A DNA stretch of 64,000 nt from Mytilisepta virgata. Lineage: Eukaryota; Mollusca; Bivalvia; Mytilida; Mytilidae. The stretch is from NCBI GenBank assembly GCA_028015205.1, contig CM051511.1:8060001-8124000 (forward strand). Direction: 5' to 3'. The notes beneath the pieces are model-generated. The model was not told where the DNA came from, searched no databases, and was given only the letters and a program-made list of their open reading frames with translations. The position numbers and the translations under genes are program-made. Below are positions 1 to 13,038 of the stretch, one piece after another (position 1 is the stretch's first letter; each line of letters opens with the position of its first letter).

Positions 1-2352
1 ATATTATAATAAATCTCGAAAAGATTGAAATACGTTTAATGCTTGAAGCTTTCCATGCATACTACATGTACTAATAAAAGAAATAAAACTAACACATTTG
101 ATATTTTGCCTAAATGTCTCACAAAATGTCCTTACTGTAACAACGTTACCAGAAGGACTGTTACGGCAAGAACATTTTTACAAAATTATGCAAATAAAAT
201 AATAAGTGTAAGCATCATGTTGTACAATGTACCCAAACTCTGAACGTTCAGTTTTGAGTGATAGTGGCTATAAATTTTGTGTCATTGAAAGACCAGGCAC
301 ACTTTTTATAAGAAGAAATTAAAAAAAAATCGAACAAGATTTGATATTTTTTTTCTCGAATTTCACTTCTGGTCAGGCAAAATCAAAATGATACATTATC
401 CATGTCTATCGGTAATAATAGATGTGAAATATATTGGTTTTCCATGTTTCCTTCTTATGAAATAATAATTCGATATATAATCGACACGTTTCTCAGCCGA
501 TTCTAAAAAAAAAAGTTTGACGTCAGAGGAAGTTATGACATAATGGCCATATTGATCTGAGAACTAAACCACTGGGTATAATTTTAATAGAGAACCAAGT
601 AAGAACCATTTCATCAAATCACGTTTGGTCTCAGTCGCCGAACTAGTTTAAAAGAAGAAGATTTTGAAATATTTTTTGTTGATTTTCCTGTGAAGGACTG
701 GATCTTTTTAGAAATGTCGTTGTATGTAGAAATTGTCAGCTGTATGATTCTGACATTTCCTTTAGTTTTAGAAATGAATAAAGATTGGTATAAGCGCTCG
801 AGAAGAAGCTATTAACTGTTTTTTCGACACACCTGGTCTTATTTTTGTAAGCGGTTAATGTTTTATTTCATAGTTAATTCTAAGGTTTCTCTTTAATGTT
901 TGTAAATTGCAGGAAATGATACCGCAGCAATAAGAAAGTCGGCTGATTTCTCAATACCACCATACAAAGATAAGGCGAATCCATGAGAATACTAACATAG
1001 CAAAAAAACACGAAAAACACTACACTAGACACAACCAAGGGGGTTAAAAAAACACATTGGTAACCACGGATAATCACAACAAGACAGCACAAAACTAAAG
1101 CAATTGTATGTTGGTCTCCTCAATACTCTGGGAGTGACAATAGATGATTCAGAAGGATAAACATGTCCTGCCCTGTTTATTGGAAGTGTGGAAAATCTTG
1201 TAGATTGTCAAGTCCTGTGAAGAGACGAGAAATATAAATGAAGATATCTACATGTATTCTCATTTTTGAGATTGAAACGTCGTAACACAGTCGTGATTTC
1301 GACCGCAGAACCTCTGGAGAGATAATATTAGGAGAGTGTAAAAAAAAAATCGTCACGTTTTCTTTCCAGTTTATGTGAAAGTAACTTCATTCTGTCAAGA
1401 AAATCAACGCGCAAATCACATCCACGATAGTAACAAATTAGTCCGAGATTGCTCTGACGTCTGATAGCCCACAAAAAGGCTTTCAGACAGCAGAGCAATC
1501 TCGGACTAGTGACAAATCAACTCAGGAATTCTGCTTGAGTCGTTGGTATGTTTTCAAATAGGAAGTTTACAATCGTGATGTAAAAATCATCACGTTTGTC
1601 AAAAAGTTTAAATCTCTATCGCTCTTTAATTGTCGTCTTTGAATTGGTGATTATAAATAGGGTTGGAAACTGACTTTAGATGATAAATTATTTTAAACTA
1701 AAACAAGAAAGAAAAGTGGAACTAATTATTGTTTCACGGAAATGCAATTCAGTTATAATTGCCTGAGTCAGATTTTATGATATTTCGCATTTATCATGCG
1801 ATTGAGAAATACAAGTCTGTAATATTAACAGAGTTGAGTTATGTAGAACTGATGACACCCGATTGTTTTATAATATAATGTTGTATAAAAACTATGTATG
1901 ATATTCTGGCTATTTATGATTGTATTTTGATTTAAAGAATATTCAGAATGGTGTAGATTTTGCCACTTGCTGTAACTAGCAGTGTTATGTTTGTGTAGAT
2001 TTGAGAGTGTCATCAGTCCTGATTTTACCAGTATATTTCGCTCCACAAGTGGTAGGTTTATTTTATATTGATGCACTTTTTACAAGTAGAGTTATTTCCC
2101 TTGAATAACGTGTTTTTGTTAGAACCGTAAATTTATTGTCAAGTCTGTTTTATATAGTACTTTTTCAACTATCAGAATGTTGTTAGACATAAATATTACA
2201 CAATATAGCGGTTCAGCTTTCTTTATGATATGATAAATCTATTTCTCTGTATTTTATGCAAATACATTATACCTTAAATCTAAGAGTTACATTTTTATAC
2301 ATATATCATTACAATTATATAATACAAGTATGTGCAATTGTGCATGTTTGAT
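1..2352. other. Intergenic, AT-rich, no gene seen
   Basis: No reading frame here looks coding: the three short open frames lack any recognisable domain and have no splice-consistent partner. The stretch contains the foldback element listed separately at 1439-1508. It ends at the target-site duplication of the LINE that follows. Confidence 0.6.
1439..1508. mobile_element. Short foldback MITE-like element
   Basis: An 18-bp perfect inverted repeat (TAGTCCGAGATTGCTCTG at 1439-1456, its complement at 1491-1508) surrounds a 34-bp centre. The 6-mer ACAAAT lies just outside both ends (1433-1438 and 1512-1517, the second three bases away), a possible target duplication. Related but degraded arms occur near 59161-59232 and 60126-60185, so this is a small dispersed family. 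It has no coding capacity. Movement by a DNA transposase supplied in trans is inferred. Confidence 0.6.
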
Positions 2353-2366
2353 AACTTGAACGTATA
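2353..2366. repeat. Target-site duplication, left copy
   Basis: The 14-mer AACTTGAACGTATA occurs here and again at 8181-8194, directly after the poly-A tail. The two copies match perfectly. They delimit the LINE between them and suggest a recent insertion. Confidence 0.9.
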
Positions 2367-2425
2367 TATCCTTTGGTGGATCCTTTAGTAGCTACGATGA
2401 TGGAAGTTGGAACAGCAGAGAAAAC

Positions 2426-3764
2426 ATGGAAGATCTGTTTTACGAGAGTACATCAATCAAAAGAAATTATACACTAGTGGTGGAACCAGAATTTGCTTAC
2501 AACTCTGAGGAAGATATCCTGTCGACGCAAATGTTGTTTAAGATCAACCAGGACTATAAGGTAAAAGATAGTATAACATGTTTTCAAAGTATAGGAGAGA
2601 ATAGATTTTGGGCCACTTTTGTTGATGAAGAATCAATGACACGCTTTAGCGATAAATTCTCAAAATTTACAGTGAAAACACTCATTTTGTAATTGAACAA
2701 GCTAGGGATTTAGAATGGAATAGGAAAAAAGACACAATTGATATCGTTATATACAATCTTCCATGGGAAATCGATAATAGTTATGTTAGAGCAAAATTGA
2801 GGCATTTTTCTGACATAGACCAAATTATAAACCAAACATATAAGTCAAATCCTTCAGTATACAGCGGAGTTCGTGTAGTCAAAGTAACAAACATTCGTCG
2901 TCACATACCACGAAGGTTCTCGATAAGAGGACAAGATGTCAACGTAAAGTACGCGGGTCAGCCCACTGGTCCTCAATGCTGGAACTGTGGTGATTTCGGC
3001 CATGTTTCTCATAACTGTCAGAAACCTTATGGCATGTGGAAAAGGTTCCGCTCGTCCGAAAATCTATATAATGAACAGACAACGCGTCCGTTTAGAACTA
3101 GTTCGCAAGATTCGATAGACAGCATTAACGACACACAGAGTCAAAGCAGCCTAGACGATACCCAAGAGACAATGATCGAAATTTCTAATGATGGACATGA
3201 CAGGCTGAATGACTTAATTGATGGTATAGAAACATTGGAAAAACAAGTAAGTGGGAATAAAAATGTAGAATTAGACAAAAACATTATTCCTGAACAACAG
3301 GAAATGAATGATATCACTCAATCTGAGCAAGATCAAGATCTGGAAGAGAAGGAAGAAGGTGAAATTTTTGATGATGCATCAAACTTAAATATTTCAGATA
3401 GTTCCATTGTAGATGTGGTTTCAATTGATAAGGAGGAGGCAAAACAGGACATGATAGAGAAAACATATGATGATGAAATCCAGGAACAGGAGAAACAAGA
3501 TCAAGATTAGGAGACTGTGGTAAAAAAACAAGAAAAGAAGAAATCAAAAGGTATGAATGACAAACATAAAAACAATAAAAAAAAAATGATCCTAAAACAG
3601 GAAAATCTGAAAAAGGAAAACCACAAGACTATTTAAAAGATAGAAGAGAACAAAGAGAGAAGAAAGAGATTGGTAAAAAGAGAGAGAGGGAAAGTTTAGG
3701 TACTTCAGACAATCAACTCTTAAAAAATAGAAAGGTATCTGATATCCCAACTAACACCACATAA
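2426..3764 (+). pseudogene. LINE ORF1: RRM-like domain and CCHC zinc knuckle, frame broken
   Basis: This protein would bind the element's RNA in the ribonucleoprotein particle. The first segment (2426-2692, 88 residues) stops, but a +1 shift near 2680 continues into a conserved-looking stretch (IDIVIYNLPWEIDNSYV, then RVVKVTNIRRHIPRRF) that resembles an RNA-recognition fold. The knuckle CWNCGDFGHVSHNC lies at 2977-3018. An acidic tail rich in E, D and Q follows to an in-frame TAG at 3508-3510. A lysine-rich tail then continues, with another shift at a run of ten A (3577-3586), to a TAA at 3762-3764. The final stop shares its last base with the ORF2 ATG. Confidence 0.85.
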
Positions 3765-6700
3765 TGAAATTTACATTAATATTTTTATTAATTTTGTTGA
3801 TGAAGGTAGCTTCATTAAATGTATGTAGAGCATTAGATAGGAAGATTGATGATGTTATAAGAATTTTGCCAAACTATGATGTTATATGTTTACAGGAAAC
3901 TGGTTATAGATTTGATACAAATAAGTTTAATATTGAATATGATGATAAAGTATTTGTAGCTTCTACTAATGCAGAATATGATGGTGTTATTACATTCTTA
4001 GAGAAGAACATTACAGATATTGAAGAAAAGAAAGTCCCAGAATTTTTTAAAGGTAAATTTTTACATGTTTTTTGTAGAAGAAACAATGAATTATTTCATA
4101 TTTTTAATATATATGCTCCTACAAAAGAAAGAAGAGATGAACAAACTTTGTTTTACTCTAGAGTAAAAGAGTATTTAGAACAGTTATACATAGATAGAAA
4201 AGAAAATGTATTATTTATGGGTGATTTTAACATAATTCAATATCTATCTGATGTTAAATCAGCAAGATTAGAAGCAAGTGCTGAAGTAAGGAAGATTTTT
4301 TCTGAAATTGTTGATTTGTATATGTTTAAAGATGCATTTAGAAGGATCTATCCTGAAAGAAAAGTTTTTTCATGTTTTAGGAATGGGGGAGGTAGTAGAA
4401 TTGATAGAATATATGTTAATACAAATTTAAAGGATAAAATTTGCACTGCTGGTTATATATTGTTTTCAAAATCTGATCACAAAGCTTGTGTTACTGAGAT
4501 TAAACCTGATAGGACAAGATGGGGTAGGGGTTACTGGAAACTAAACAATAGTTTACTAGATGATAATAGGTATGTAGAAAATATGAGAGAAATTATATTA
4601 GAATGGAAGACTCATAAATATAAGGTAAATATTATAGAATGGTGGGAGAAACTTAAGAAGAAAATTAAGAGTGCATCTATTGAATATTCAAAAAGTAAGT
4701 GCTTTGATGATAAAAATTTATTATGCCAGTTATATGAAGATCTTGAATCGGAAGAATCAAAAGAAGTAAGTAATAATGAAAGGTTAAAAGATATAAAGTC
4801 AAACATCAAAACGTTAGAGGATAAAAAGAAAAAAGGTATATTGGTAAGATCAAGGATTGATTTCTATGAAGAAGATATCAACAACATTGACTTTTTTAAA
4901 GAAGTAGAAAATAAAAAAGGTAGGAAAAAGGAAATCAAAAGCCTGAAAGATAAAGAAGGTAATATTCTAAAGGATAAAGATGGTGTGTTAGATATAGTAA
5001 CAGACTTTTATACTAATTTGTATAAGTCTGATGACATTAGTCTACATGATATAGATAAGTATTTAGATAGCACTGACCTGAAGAAACTTACTGACGAGGA
5101 GACAGGACTTCTAGAATTATTTATTTCAAAGGAACTATGCTTCAAACTGGTTAGTACTTCTCAGAACAATAAAACACCAGGAATTGATGGAATCGGTAAG
5201 GAGTTTTATCTAAGGTTCTGGGACATTATAGGAGAAGAACTGACCGAGGTCATAAATAATATTTTTTTGTCTGGTAAGTTAACTGACACAATGAGGATGG
5301 GAATTATCTCCTTAAACTATAAGAACAAAGGTGAGAAATGCGATTTGAAACAATGGAGACCAATAAGTCTCCTTTGTTTTGACTATAAAATCATTACAAA
5401 GTTTCTATCGCATAGTCTATGCAAGGTTATAAACAAGTTGGTAGATGAAACACAGACAGGTGCTGGGCAAGGTAAAGTAATTTTTGATAACCTTTTTACC
5501 ATAAATGATATTGTAGAATACATGAATGTAAGTAAAAAAGAAGCACATCTGTTTACTTTTGACCAGGAAAAGGCTTTCGATAGGATTGAGCATAACTTCT
5601 TATTTAAGGTATTAGAGAAAATGAATTTTCCAGAAGACTATATTCAATGGATTAAAATTATTTACAATGAAATAGTCAGTAAAGTTCAAGTCAATGGTGC
5701 ATTAACAGATACAATACAAATACAAAGGTCGGTAAGACAGGGCTGTCCATTATCAATATCATTATATGCTCTAGCGATGGAGCCATTAGCTGCAAAAATA
5801 AGGTCTAACCAAAACATTGGGGGGGTAAGTATACCAAACTGCCCAAATCCTATCAAGTTATTCCAACATGCAGACGATTGTACAAGCATTACTACAAAAC
5901 TAGAAAATTATGACATATTTATAGATGAATTTAGAAACTTTGGAATGGTGTCTGGCTCAAAGATTAACGTCAGTAAAACTGAAATTTTATCCTTAAATAG
6001 CTCTAATGATAATGTTCCAGATGAACTTAGAAATCTGAGAAAAGACAGTGTTGAAGTATTAGCAATTTTTTACGGAAAAGACATGGTAAACAAGAATTGG
6101 AAACCAGTTATCTGTACGTTTGTTAAAATGATTGATCAATGGCTTCAAGCTTACTTATAAACATAAGGTTTTGGTTCTGAATACAATTATCTTAAGTAAA
6201 ATTCTTTTTGTAGCAAGAGTTGTACCTCCAACAAAAAATATATTAACTAACCTGAATAGACATATTTATATGTTTTTCTGGGATAGTAAAGTGGAATATT
6301 TAAGTAGAAAAACTTTAGCCTTAGATTATTGTAATGGTGGATTAAGAGTTCCTTTTTTAGAACACAAAATAAATGCTATGCTTTTGAGGAGGATCTCCTC
6401 TCCTTTAAAAGGTGGAAATCCACTGTGGAAATGCTTTTTTATTTATTATATAGGATATTCTGTCAGAACAATACTACCTTACTGTGCTTCAAATATGTAT
6501 GTTCATACCATTGGTTCTATTCCCTTAATCTATATGAAAATTAAGAATATTTTACTTAAGTTTGATAACATACCTGCTCTGGATACAAGTGAGAGAAATA
6601 TATACTATGCTTTGATACAGAATGATAAGCATAAGCCATCAGTTGAAACCAGGTTTTTACATTTTGACTTTACCTCAACATGGAAAAACATCACTAATAT

Positions 6701-7115
6701 TGATTGTAACTATATTAAAGATTTTATGTTTAGAATAGCTCATAACTGCTTGCCAACTAAAGATAAGCTAGTAGAAAGAGGTGTTGTTATTGAAGATGAG
6801 AAATGTAATTATTGTAAAGACTCTAGAGAAACACTTATCCATTTATATTTACAATGTAAACGCTTCACATACTTTAGAGAATATGTAAAACTTGATATTA
6901 TTGAAAATTCAGAGCTTGATAACTTTATCTTCAACTATGAATCAGTACTATTATTTAAGAATGTTATTATATTTCCATTTTTATATGCCTATTTCAGATC
7001 TATATGGACATACAGAAATATAGAAGAAACCACACAAACAGTGAACAGAGGGATCTTGAATAAGTATTTGGTTTATAGTAGAGAATATAAGGAAAGAGTA
7101 AAAAGTAGTGTCTAA
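3764..7115 (+). pseudogene. LINE ORF2: endonuclease-reverse transcriptase, one frameshift
   Basis: The first 798 codons carry an apurinic-endonuclease fold: CLQETG near residue 45, GDFN near 152 and SDHKA near 238. The reverse transcriptase follows, with WRPISLL, FDQEKAFDR (about 599-607), RQGCPLS and HADD (about 702-705). The catalytic aspartates of the last motif are present, but its first position is His where Tyr or Phe is usual. The frame ends at 6160, while the neighbouring frame from 6132 carries the rest: the thumb region and a terminal cysteine motif CNYCKDSRETLIHLYLQC near 6804-6857. A one-base change around 6135-6150 would explain this. The enzyme would nick target DNA and copy the element RNA there. 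Confidence 0.9.
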
Positions 7116-8180
7116 TTTTTATGTCCAACTAATTCTCTACTTTCCTCGCCGGACAACTGTAGTACATACCCTTGGTCCCTGTTACTACAGTTTTCTGACG
7201 ATGTATCACCAGTCACCCCCCTTTTCACACTACTCAAAATGTCTAACTTTTGAGCTAGTCTGGAATTTTTTCTGAATAAATTTAAATTAAAGATTTTAAA
7301 TTGTCCTAAATTAAATTCTAAAAATAAGAAAATAAGAAAATATAGAATATCCTCGATACTTTGTGTGATCTCTATGTTAAAAACGTATTATAATGAATTT
7401 TAATACGTAGTATGACATGGTTGGCTATATCTAGCATTGATTTGATAATGTCATTGACCAAATAGTTTATTTGTTTTGAAAACCAATTAAGTTTGTATGT
7501 CTATTTGTCATGTTTGTAAATAAGGCTATCTGTCTGTGTTGTGTCTATGTTTGTCATAACTGTCATTGTACTGTTTGTACATGTCTTATATTATTGTTTG
7601 CATGACATGATTGTCTGTGTTGTATTATGTCTATTAGATCTGTCCTTGTATTGTCTGTTCAATGTATATGTCTGTACGTTTGGATAATATCATTGTCTGT
7701 AAATGTCTAAGTATGTGTAATAATATGTCTGATTAAATTTACAAAATGAGCACGATGATGATACCCTATATTAGCTTTTATAGCCTACGGCTAGTGGCTA
7801 GGGGGTTCAGTGATAGTTAAATACTCTTAAAGTGACAAGTAAGTGTAAGATTAGGTAAATGTACTTTTTATACTTTTTTTGCCTCTCTTTGTTTTATTTA
7901 TTTCTTGTTTATTCTTTGTTATTATATTTTTATGTTATCCTATTTATAATTATATATGGTTTTCCTATTAATATTATACTATAACCGCTTTTCCTTTCTT
8001 TTCTATGCATTTTGTATGCACCCTATGGTTAACCCTTTATCTGGTCCTAAGTCTTTCTGTCTTTTTTCAGATAGCTAATAAACTTTTGCTATTTATTTAT
8101 TTTATTTATTTATCTTATTCATAAATAATGTCTTAAATCCTAAATTATCTGAGTGCTCGAGAAAAAAAAAAAAAAAAAAA

Positions 8181-8194
8181 AACTTGAACGTATA
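8181..8194. repeat. Target-site duplication, right copy
   Basis: Perfect second copy of AACTTGAACGTATA, immediately after the poly-A tail of the LINE. Confidence 0.9.
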
Positions 8195-8946
8195 GAGCAC
8201 ATTCATACAGTATTGACACTTATTATATGCTTACATTATTCTTGGAGGTAATTAGTATACGTAGTGAAGTATGATAATCGGTACTATAACACATTATAGT
8301 GAATTAATTATATGTGTTATCGTTTTCTGAAAAGTTGTTATATTGTTATTTCAGAAATATTTTATGCTGGTAATAAAATTACGAATATTAACCTAGTCCT
8401 GTCATCTCTTGGGAAGGCTTTGAAATCCCAACTGTCACAAATACAGAAAAAGACAGGTGCAAGGGAACACTGGCTTTTATGTTGTATATCGTTTTGAAGG
8501 TGACTCAGTCGTAGGCCTCGATTGTAAGGATGTTTCTAAACATTTTCGAAAGTATAATAATAATGTTTTGAATATTTATGAATGTATATTAATAAATTAA
8601 AATTTTCATCAATTGTCCGGTAAAAATAAAACAAAAAACTATTGTGATAAGAAAATATTAATTATGATTAGGTCACAGGGTCCTAGAAATATAAAATATG
8701 TCATTTATAAACTCATGGAGTGCTTGAAATTTCCTTTAGTCGTTATACTGAAATTCCGAATAAGTATCCGAATTTCAATTAATAATCGCATTTCTGCTGT
8801 GTACAATACGCGATTAGCATACTTGCAGAAAATTTGTATTGGCTTATATCATGTATACATATATTTACTGTTTTATACTGAAAATAAAATGATTAATAAC
8901 ACGTGAATAATAAGACAGATATTCTCATCCTAATATCCTATTGCAT
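8195..8946. other. Intergenic, no gene seen
   Basis: AT-rich sequence. Two short open frames (61 and 97 residues) have low-complexity composition, and no domain or splice context was found. Confidence 0.5.
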
Positions 8947-9212
8947 ACTAAGATATTATCGCCATTCCTTAATTTATATGCTAGTCATTTTTTTTAGAGG
9001 ATTGCGATCAGCATGATCAGTCAGCAGGCAACGCTTAAACAAAAACGATAAACAAAACAAATATATAGCAATACAAACAGAACAATACTAAGATATTATC
9101 GCCATTGGTCAATTTATATGTCATTTTTTTAGAGGATTGCGATCAGCATGATCAGTCAGCGGGCAACGCTTAAACAAAAGCGATAAACAAAACAAATATA
9201 TAGCAATACAAA
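8947..9212. repeat. Tandem duplication, two units of about 140 bp
   Basis: The string starting ACTAAGATATTATCGCC occurs at 8947 and 9087. The following ~125 bp (GAGGATTGCGATCAGCATG and so on to a run near ATATATAGCAATACAAA) match closely with a few substitutions and small gaps. No coding capacity. Confidence 0.85.
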
Positions 9213-10117
9213 AGAAAAAGACATAAAAAAAAATATATACTTTTACATATTATGAGTATTTTCGTACAAAATATATGTTAATTTATGTCATAATTAGGTG
9301 CAGAACACCTCACCCTTTACAAAAAAATTGAATACATTGTAATCTATTTGAAGATTATATGTTAAAAGAGACCACCAAGTCCACGAAGAAGTATGTTTAA
9401 GATATATTCTTTACATTTATTAAAACACAAGCAGGTAAAACCTTAACCCTGCCACATTATATATGTCCCTGCCCTAAGCTAAGATCTTTTTAAGCTATAT
9501 TAAATTTTTGAATTTTTAGACGCCTTTTGTGGTCATTCGATGCTTGACTTGTGCGGTGGAACTATTTTGTTCATTGTAATTAAAAACTAAACCCCCTATT
9601 TGTTATCAATATTTTTTCATGTTCAGAACTATAGAGTGTTGACTTATTGTTGCCATATCCTTATATTTTCATATCACGCAGATAGAATTTACTCTCTACT
9701 ACTGGTTTGAATCGGATGCGGATTCTTAAAATCCTAAAGACACAGAGGAACATATTTCTTGAATTATTCATGTATTATTGCAACAACATAAGATGTTCTG
9801 TACGATTTACACTGCCCTTTAACATGATAAACTATAATCTGTTATGCGTGAACTATACAAGAAATACAACAATATAATGAAACACGGCAGCCACGCTGCA
9901 TTTCCCCGCGCAACCGTTGTGTTAATCACAAAATTAAATGCTCTAAAGCAAATTATACTCAGATGTGACCATAACTTTAGTAATAAATTGGACAGGTGAG
10001 ATAGTAGTCATATTGTAAAATGAAGTGTGACTAATGAGGATATCATACATTGATAATGTAAATACATATAGTGGAATTGTTTTTATGATGACATGTTCTA
10101 CTAATTAAGTGTAAATT
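9213..10117. other. Intergenic, nothing recognised
   Basis: No open frame of note and no repeat pattern that could be supported by eye. Confidence 0.5.
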
Positions 10118-10990
10118 TACCAAAGTTGGAATATCAATTTTGGAAATTGAATGGTAGTCTTGTGACATTAATAGTTATTAACATGCATGGTTGCTAGATA
10201 CATTTCCAAAAAAAATGAATATCTTAGAGTCTTTCAGGAAATTTACCAAAATTGGAGTTATTTTTTTAAATCCAAATATTCCATTTAATTTTGGAAATTT
10301 AATCATTCCCTATACAGCTGTTGTTTTCTTGTAAATAAAAATGTATGGTTTCTAGGTACTTTTCCAAAAAATCAGATCTTAAGACTCTTTCAGGAAATTA
10401 ACCAAATTTGGAATTCCATTTTTTGAAATTGAATGGTAACTTTAACTCTTGTGACATTAATGTTTATTAATATATATGGTTGTTAGATACATTTCCAAAA
10501 AATGAAGGTCTTAAAGTCTTTCAGGAAATTTACCAAAGTTGGAATTATTTATTTTGAAATCCAAATATTCCATTTTAATTTTGGAAATTTAATCATTCCC
10601 TATACAGCTGTTGCTTTTTTTGTAAACAAATATGTATGGTTGCTAGGTACTTTTCCAAAAAATTCAGATCTTAGAGTCTTTCAGGAAATCAACCAAATTT
10701 GGAATTCAATTTTTGGAAATTGAATGGCAACTTTAACTCTGATGATATTAATATGCATGGTTCTAGATACATTTCCAAAAAATGAAGGTCTTAAGAAACT
10801 TTCAGGAAATTTACCGAAGTTGGAATTTCATTTTTGGAAATGAAATGGTTACCTTAACTCTTGTGACATTAATGGTTATTAATATATATGGTTGCTAGAT
10901 ACATTTCCAAAAAATGAAGGTCTTAGAGTCTTTCATGAAATTTACCAAAGTTGGAATTATTTTTTTTTTTAATCGAAATATTCCATTTAA
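10118..10990. repeat. Tandem repeat with nested units, about 300-bp higher-order period
   Basis: The phrase CTTTCAGGAAATTTACCAAA recurs in several variants (near 10230, 10390, 10520, 10680, 10800 and 10930), each preceded by a TTTCCAAAAAAT stretch and followed by TTTTGGAAATT. Alternate units carry CCCTATACAGCTGTTG, giving a higher-order period of about 300 bp. An open frame at 10502-10723 lies inside the array and is incidental. Confidence 0.8.
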
Positions 10991-11039
10991 CAGCTATTAT
11001 TCTGCTAGTGTCTGATATTTTGGTTGATGTGTAATTTTC

Positions 11040-11530
11040 AAAAATTAATAAGTCTGAGACTCTTCCAGAATTTTTTTTTTTTTTGCCCCAAGGGCAAATT
11101 TCAAAAATCTTAAACCTTTGGCACAGACAACTTTTAAAGTGCTATTAATGCACCCATTTTTATGTTTCTACCACTTAGGGTGTAAGAGGAGTTTTGTGAC
11201 AATTGATTTTGGGATTTTTTAACTCTCTTATTGCTATGCCCCAGGGGTTTCCGAAAAATTCTCATGCCACCTTTGAATTTGCCATACGTAATACTAGCAT
11301 GGTTTCAGTTTCAGCATTGTAGTCCAAATAGTTTAGAAGATTTCACTATTTACTGGATATCGCGAAATCCGTTTTTTACTCACAATTATGCCCAAAGGAA
11401 AATTCCAAAATTGCGAAATCTTCGGCACAATTTACATCAACAATGCTAACAATGATTAAAGTTTCAGTTTTCTATCTCTTATGGTTCCTGAGATAATCGT
11501 GGATATTACGTACACACGTACGTACGTCGA
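11040..11530. repeat. Degenerate interspersed repeat
   Basis: Sequence with paired phrases such as TTGCCCCAAGGGCAAATTTC near 11083 and TATGCCCCAGGGG near 11234, followed by an ACGTACGT stretch near 11517. The style resembles the internal units of the hairpin-ended elements elsewhere in the window, but no clear ends are visible. The 72-residue open frame at 11231-11449 is judged incidental. Confidence 0.35.
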
Positions 11531-11574
11531 ACAGCAAAACAATATCCCCGCAGCTTCGTTAGGAAAGTGGAAGA

Positions 11575-11668
11575 CACCCCGCCACAGGTGAGATTAGAAC
11601 TCACAACCTCAGTGTTTTCAGGCTAGTGATCATTAGTTGTCATGACGTACTACCTAGACCACTCGGCC
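11575..11668 (-). repeat. tRNA-derived SINE head, truncated
   Basis: On the - strand this reads like a tRNA with a long variable arm: it contains GGCCGAGTGGTCTAGGTAG (A box) and GTGAGTTCTAATCTCAC (B-box region). It matches the head of the fuller copy at 37341-37542, with a few changes including a B-box base. No SINE tail is visible, so this copy is probably truncated. Confidence 0.7.
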
Positions 11669-11679
11669 TAAATTTAGTC

Positions 11680-13020
11680 TTGTGGAAATTAGGAACTGTA
11701 CGTCTCATCGCTTTGGTATAATTCTTTTGCCGATCATCTTAAAAACAGCATGTCCAACAAATTTATACAAAGATTACTGATAATTCAAATAGATTCATTT
11801 AAAACAAAAATGACTACTGAAATATAGGATATTGGGATCAGAGACAAAAACAAAGAACCTAAATTTATTACACGACACTACAATGAAGGTGGTAAATTCT
11901 TGACTCTCAGACTCTAGTGTAAAACACTAGTAACGATAAAATGGCTTTGGTAAGGTACTGTAGTGAGAAATTTGTTTACACAGTACATTGCCCTATACTA
12001 TTTGTACAATTGAACGGTACATGTAAATATATATATATATGTCAAAAATATCCATTTTTACAATAGTCTGGGGGAGATAGTAAAAAAAATTTCCCCTAGT
12101 TGTGTCACGCATATGTGGTTTCTTGGTTTTGTTTAGAATCGAACTTAATTTATTGAATTCCTTATACACATGTATATTTGCTAGTTCATTGATGATAATC
12201 TAATGTTAGACTTTTCTAATTTCAAATAAATATTTGATTTGTAAATCGATGCCATACCACAATTAAAGTACGTGTAAGACTAGTAATCCTTTCATCCTTT
12301 TAGAGGTGTTAAAACTACGAAACAAACAAATTATTAATATAAATTCATTTACGTGTAATCCTGTTTGATTAATCGGATTGTGTTTTATTTACATCCTTCC
12401 TGCAACATATTTCATGTATTTGCTCCTGTGCATACCTTTAGATGATCATGAAATTTATTCTGTAAAATACCCACAAGAATGAGGAAACTCATTTGTTTTA
12501 TCGGATTCCTGTTATACGTACATGATTCATGCGACATATTTCACGTCTACTGACTTTAATTGATTGTCATGTCATTGCTGACATTATCCGTTTTATTATG
12601 ATTCATATTTGTATTATTATACATGTTATAGCTTGCATATTTGGGATACTTTTCTCCTCAGAATAAGGTGATTAAGATGACAGAAATCTGCCAACAACAG
12701 TAGCTGTTACTTCAAACTGGAAGGAAAAGGTCTTTTTCAACCCAGTCATTACTCTTTCATAAGGCCCTTTCTCAACTTTTCCTCCAAAATATTTTTTTCT
12801 GGACTATTGAAAATTTTTTAGTACTTAGTGGGACTGATTTAAACTTTTCTGTCTGCTTGCAGGTATTTGGCCACTGGCCACGAATATGGAGAGAAGAATT
12901 GAGTATTCTTTTTAAAAAAAACTGTCCAATTTCATATTATATAATATTATCACACATTTTATTGAAATAATGCCATTTTGCATATGTAATAAAAACATAA
13001 TTTGATGCATGTTATTTGTC
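11680..13020. other. Intergenic, nothing recognised
   Basis: AT-rich. Contains a short AT dinucleotide run near 12028-12040. No coding signal was found on either strand. Confidence 0.5.
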
Positions 13021-13038
13021 CCCCCGGGGCAATAACAT

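Larger units (their letters stand above)
2367..8180 (+). mobile_element. Near full-length non-LTR retrotransposon, L1/Tx1-like
   Basis: A 5.8-kb LINE bounded by perfect 14-bp target-site duplications and ending in a run of about 19 A residues (8162-8180). It has a short 5' leader, an ORF1 for an RNA-binding protein with a CCHC knuckle, an ORF2 for an apurinic-type endonuclease plus reverse transcriptase, and about 1 kb of 3' untranslated sequence (7116-8161). The FDQEKAFDR and GYWKLN motifs are typical of the L1/Tx1 group; this clade assignment comes from motif memory, not from a tree. ORF1 has two frame breaks and a stop, and ORF2 has one frame break, so this copy is probably dead. The perfect target duplication argues for a young insertion or for some sequence error. 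Confidence 0.92.
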
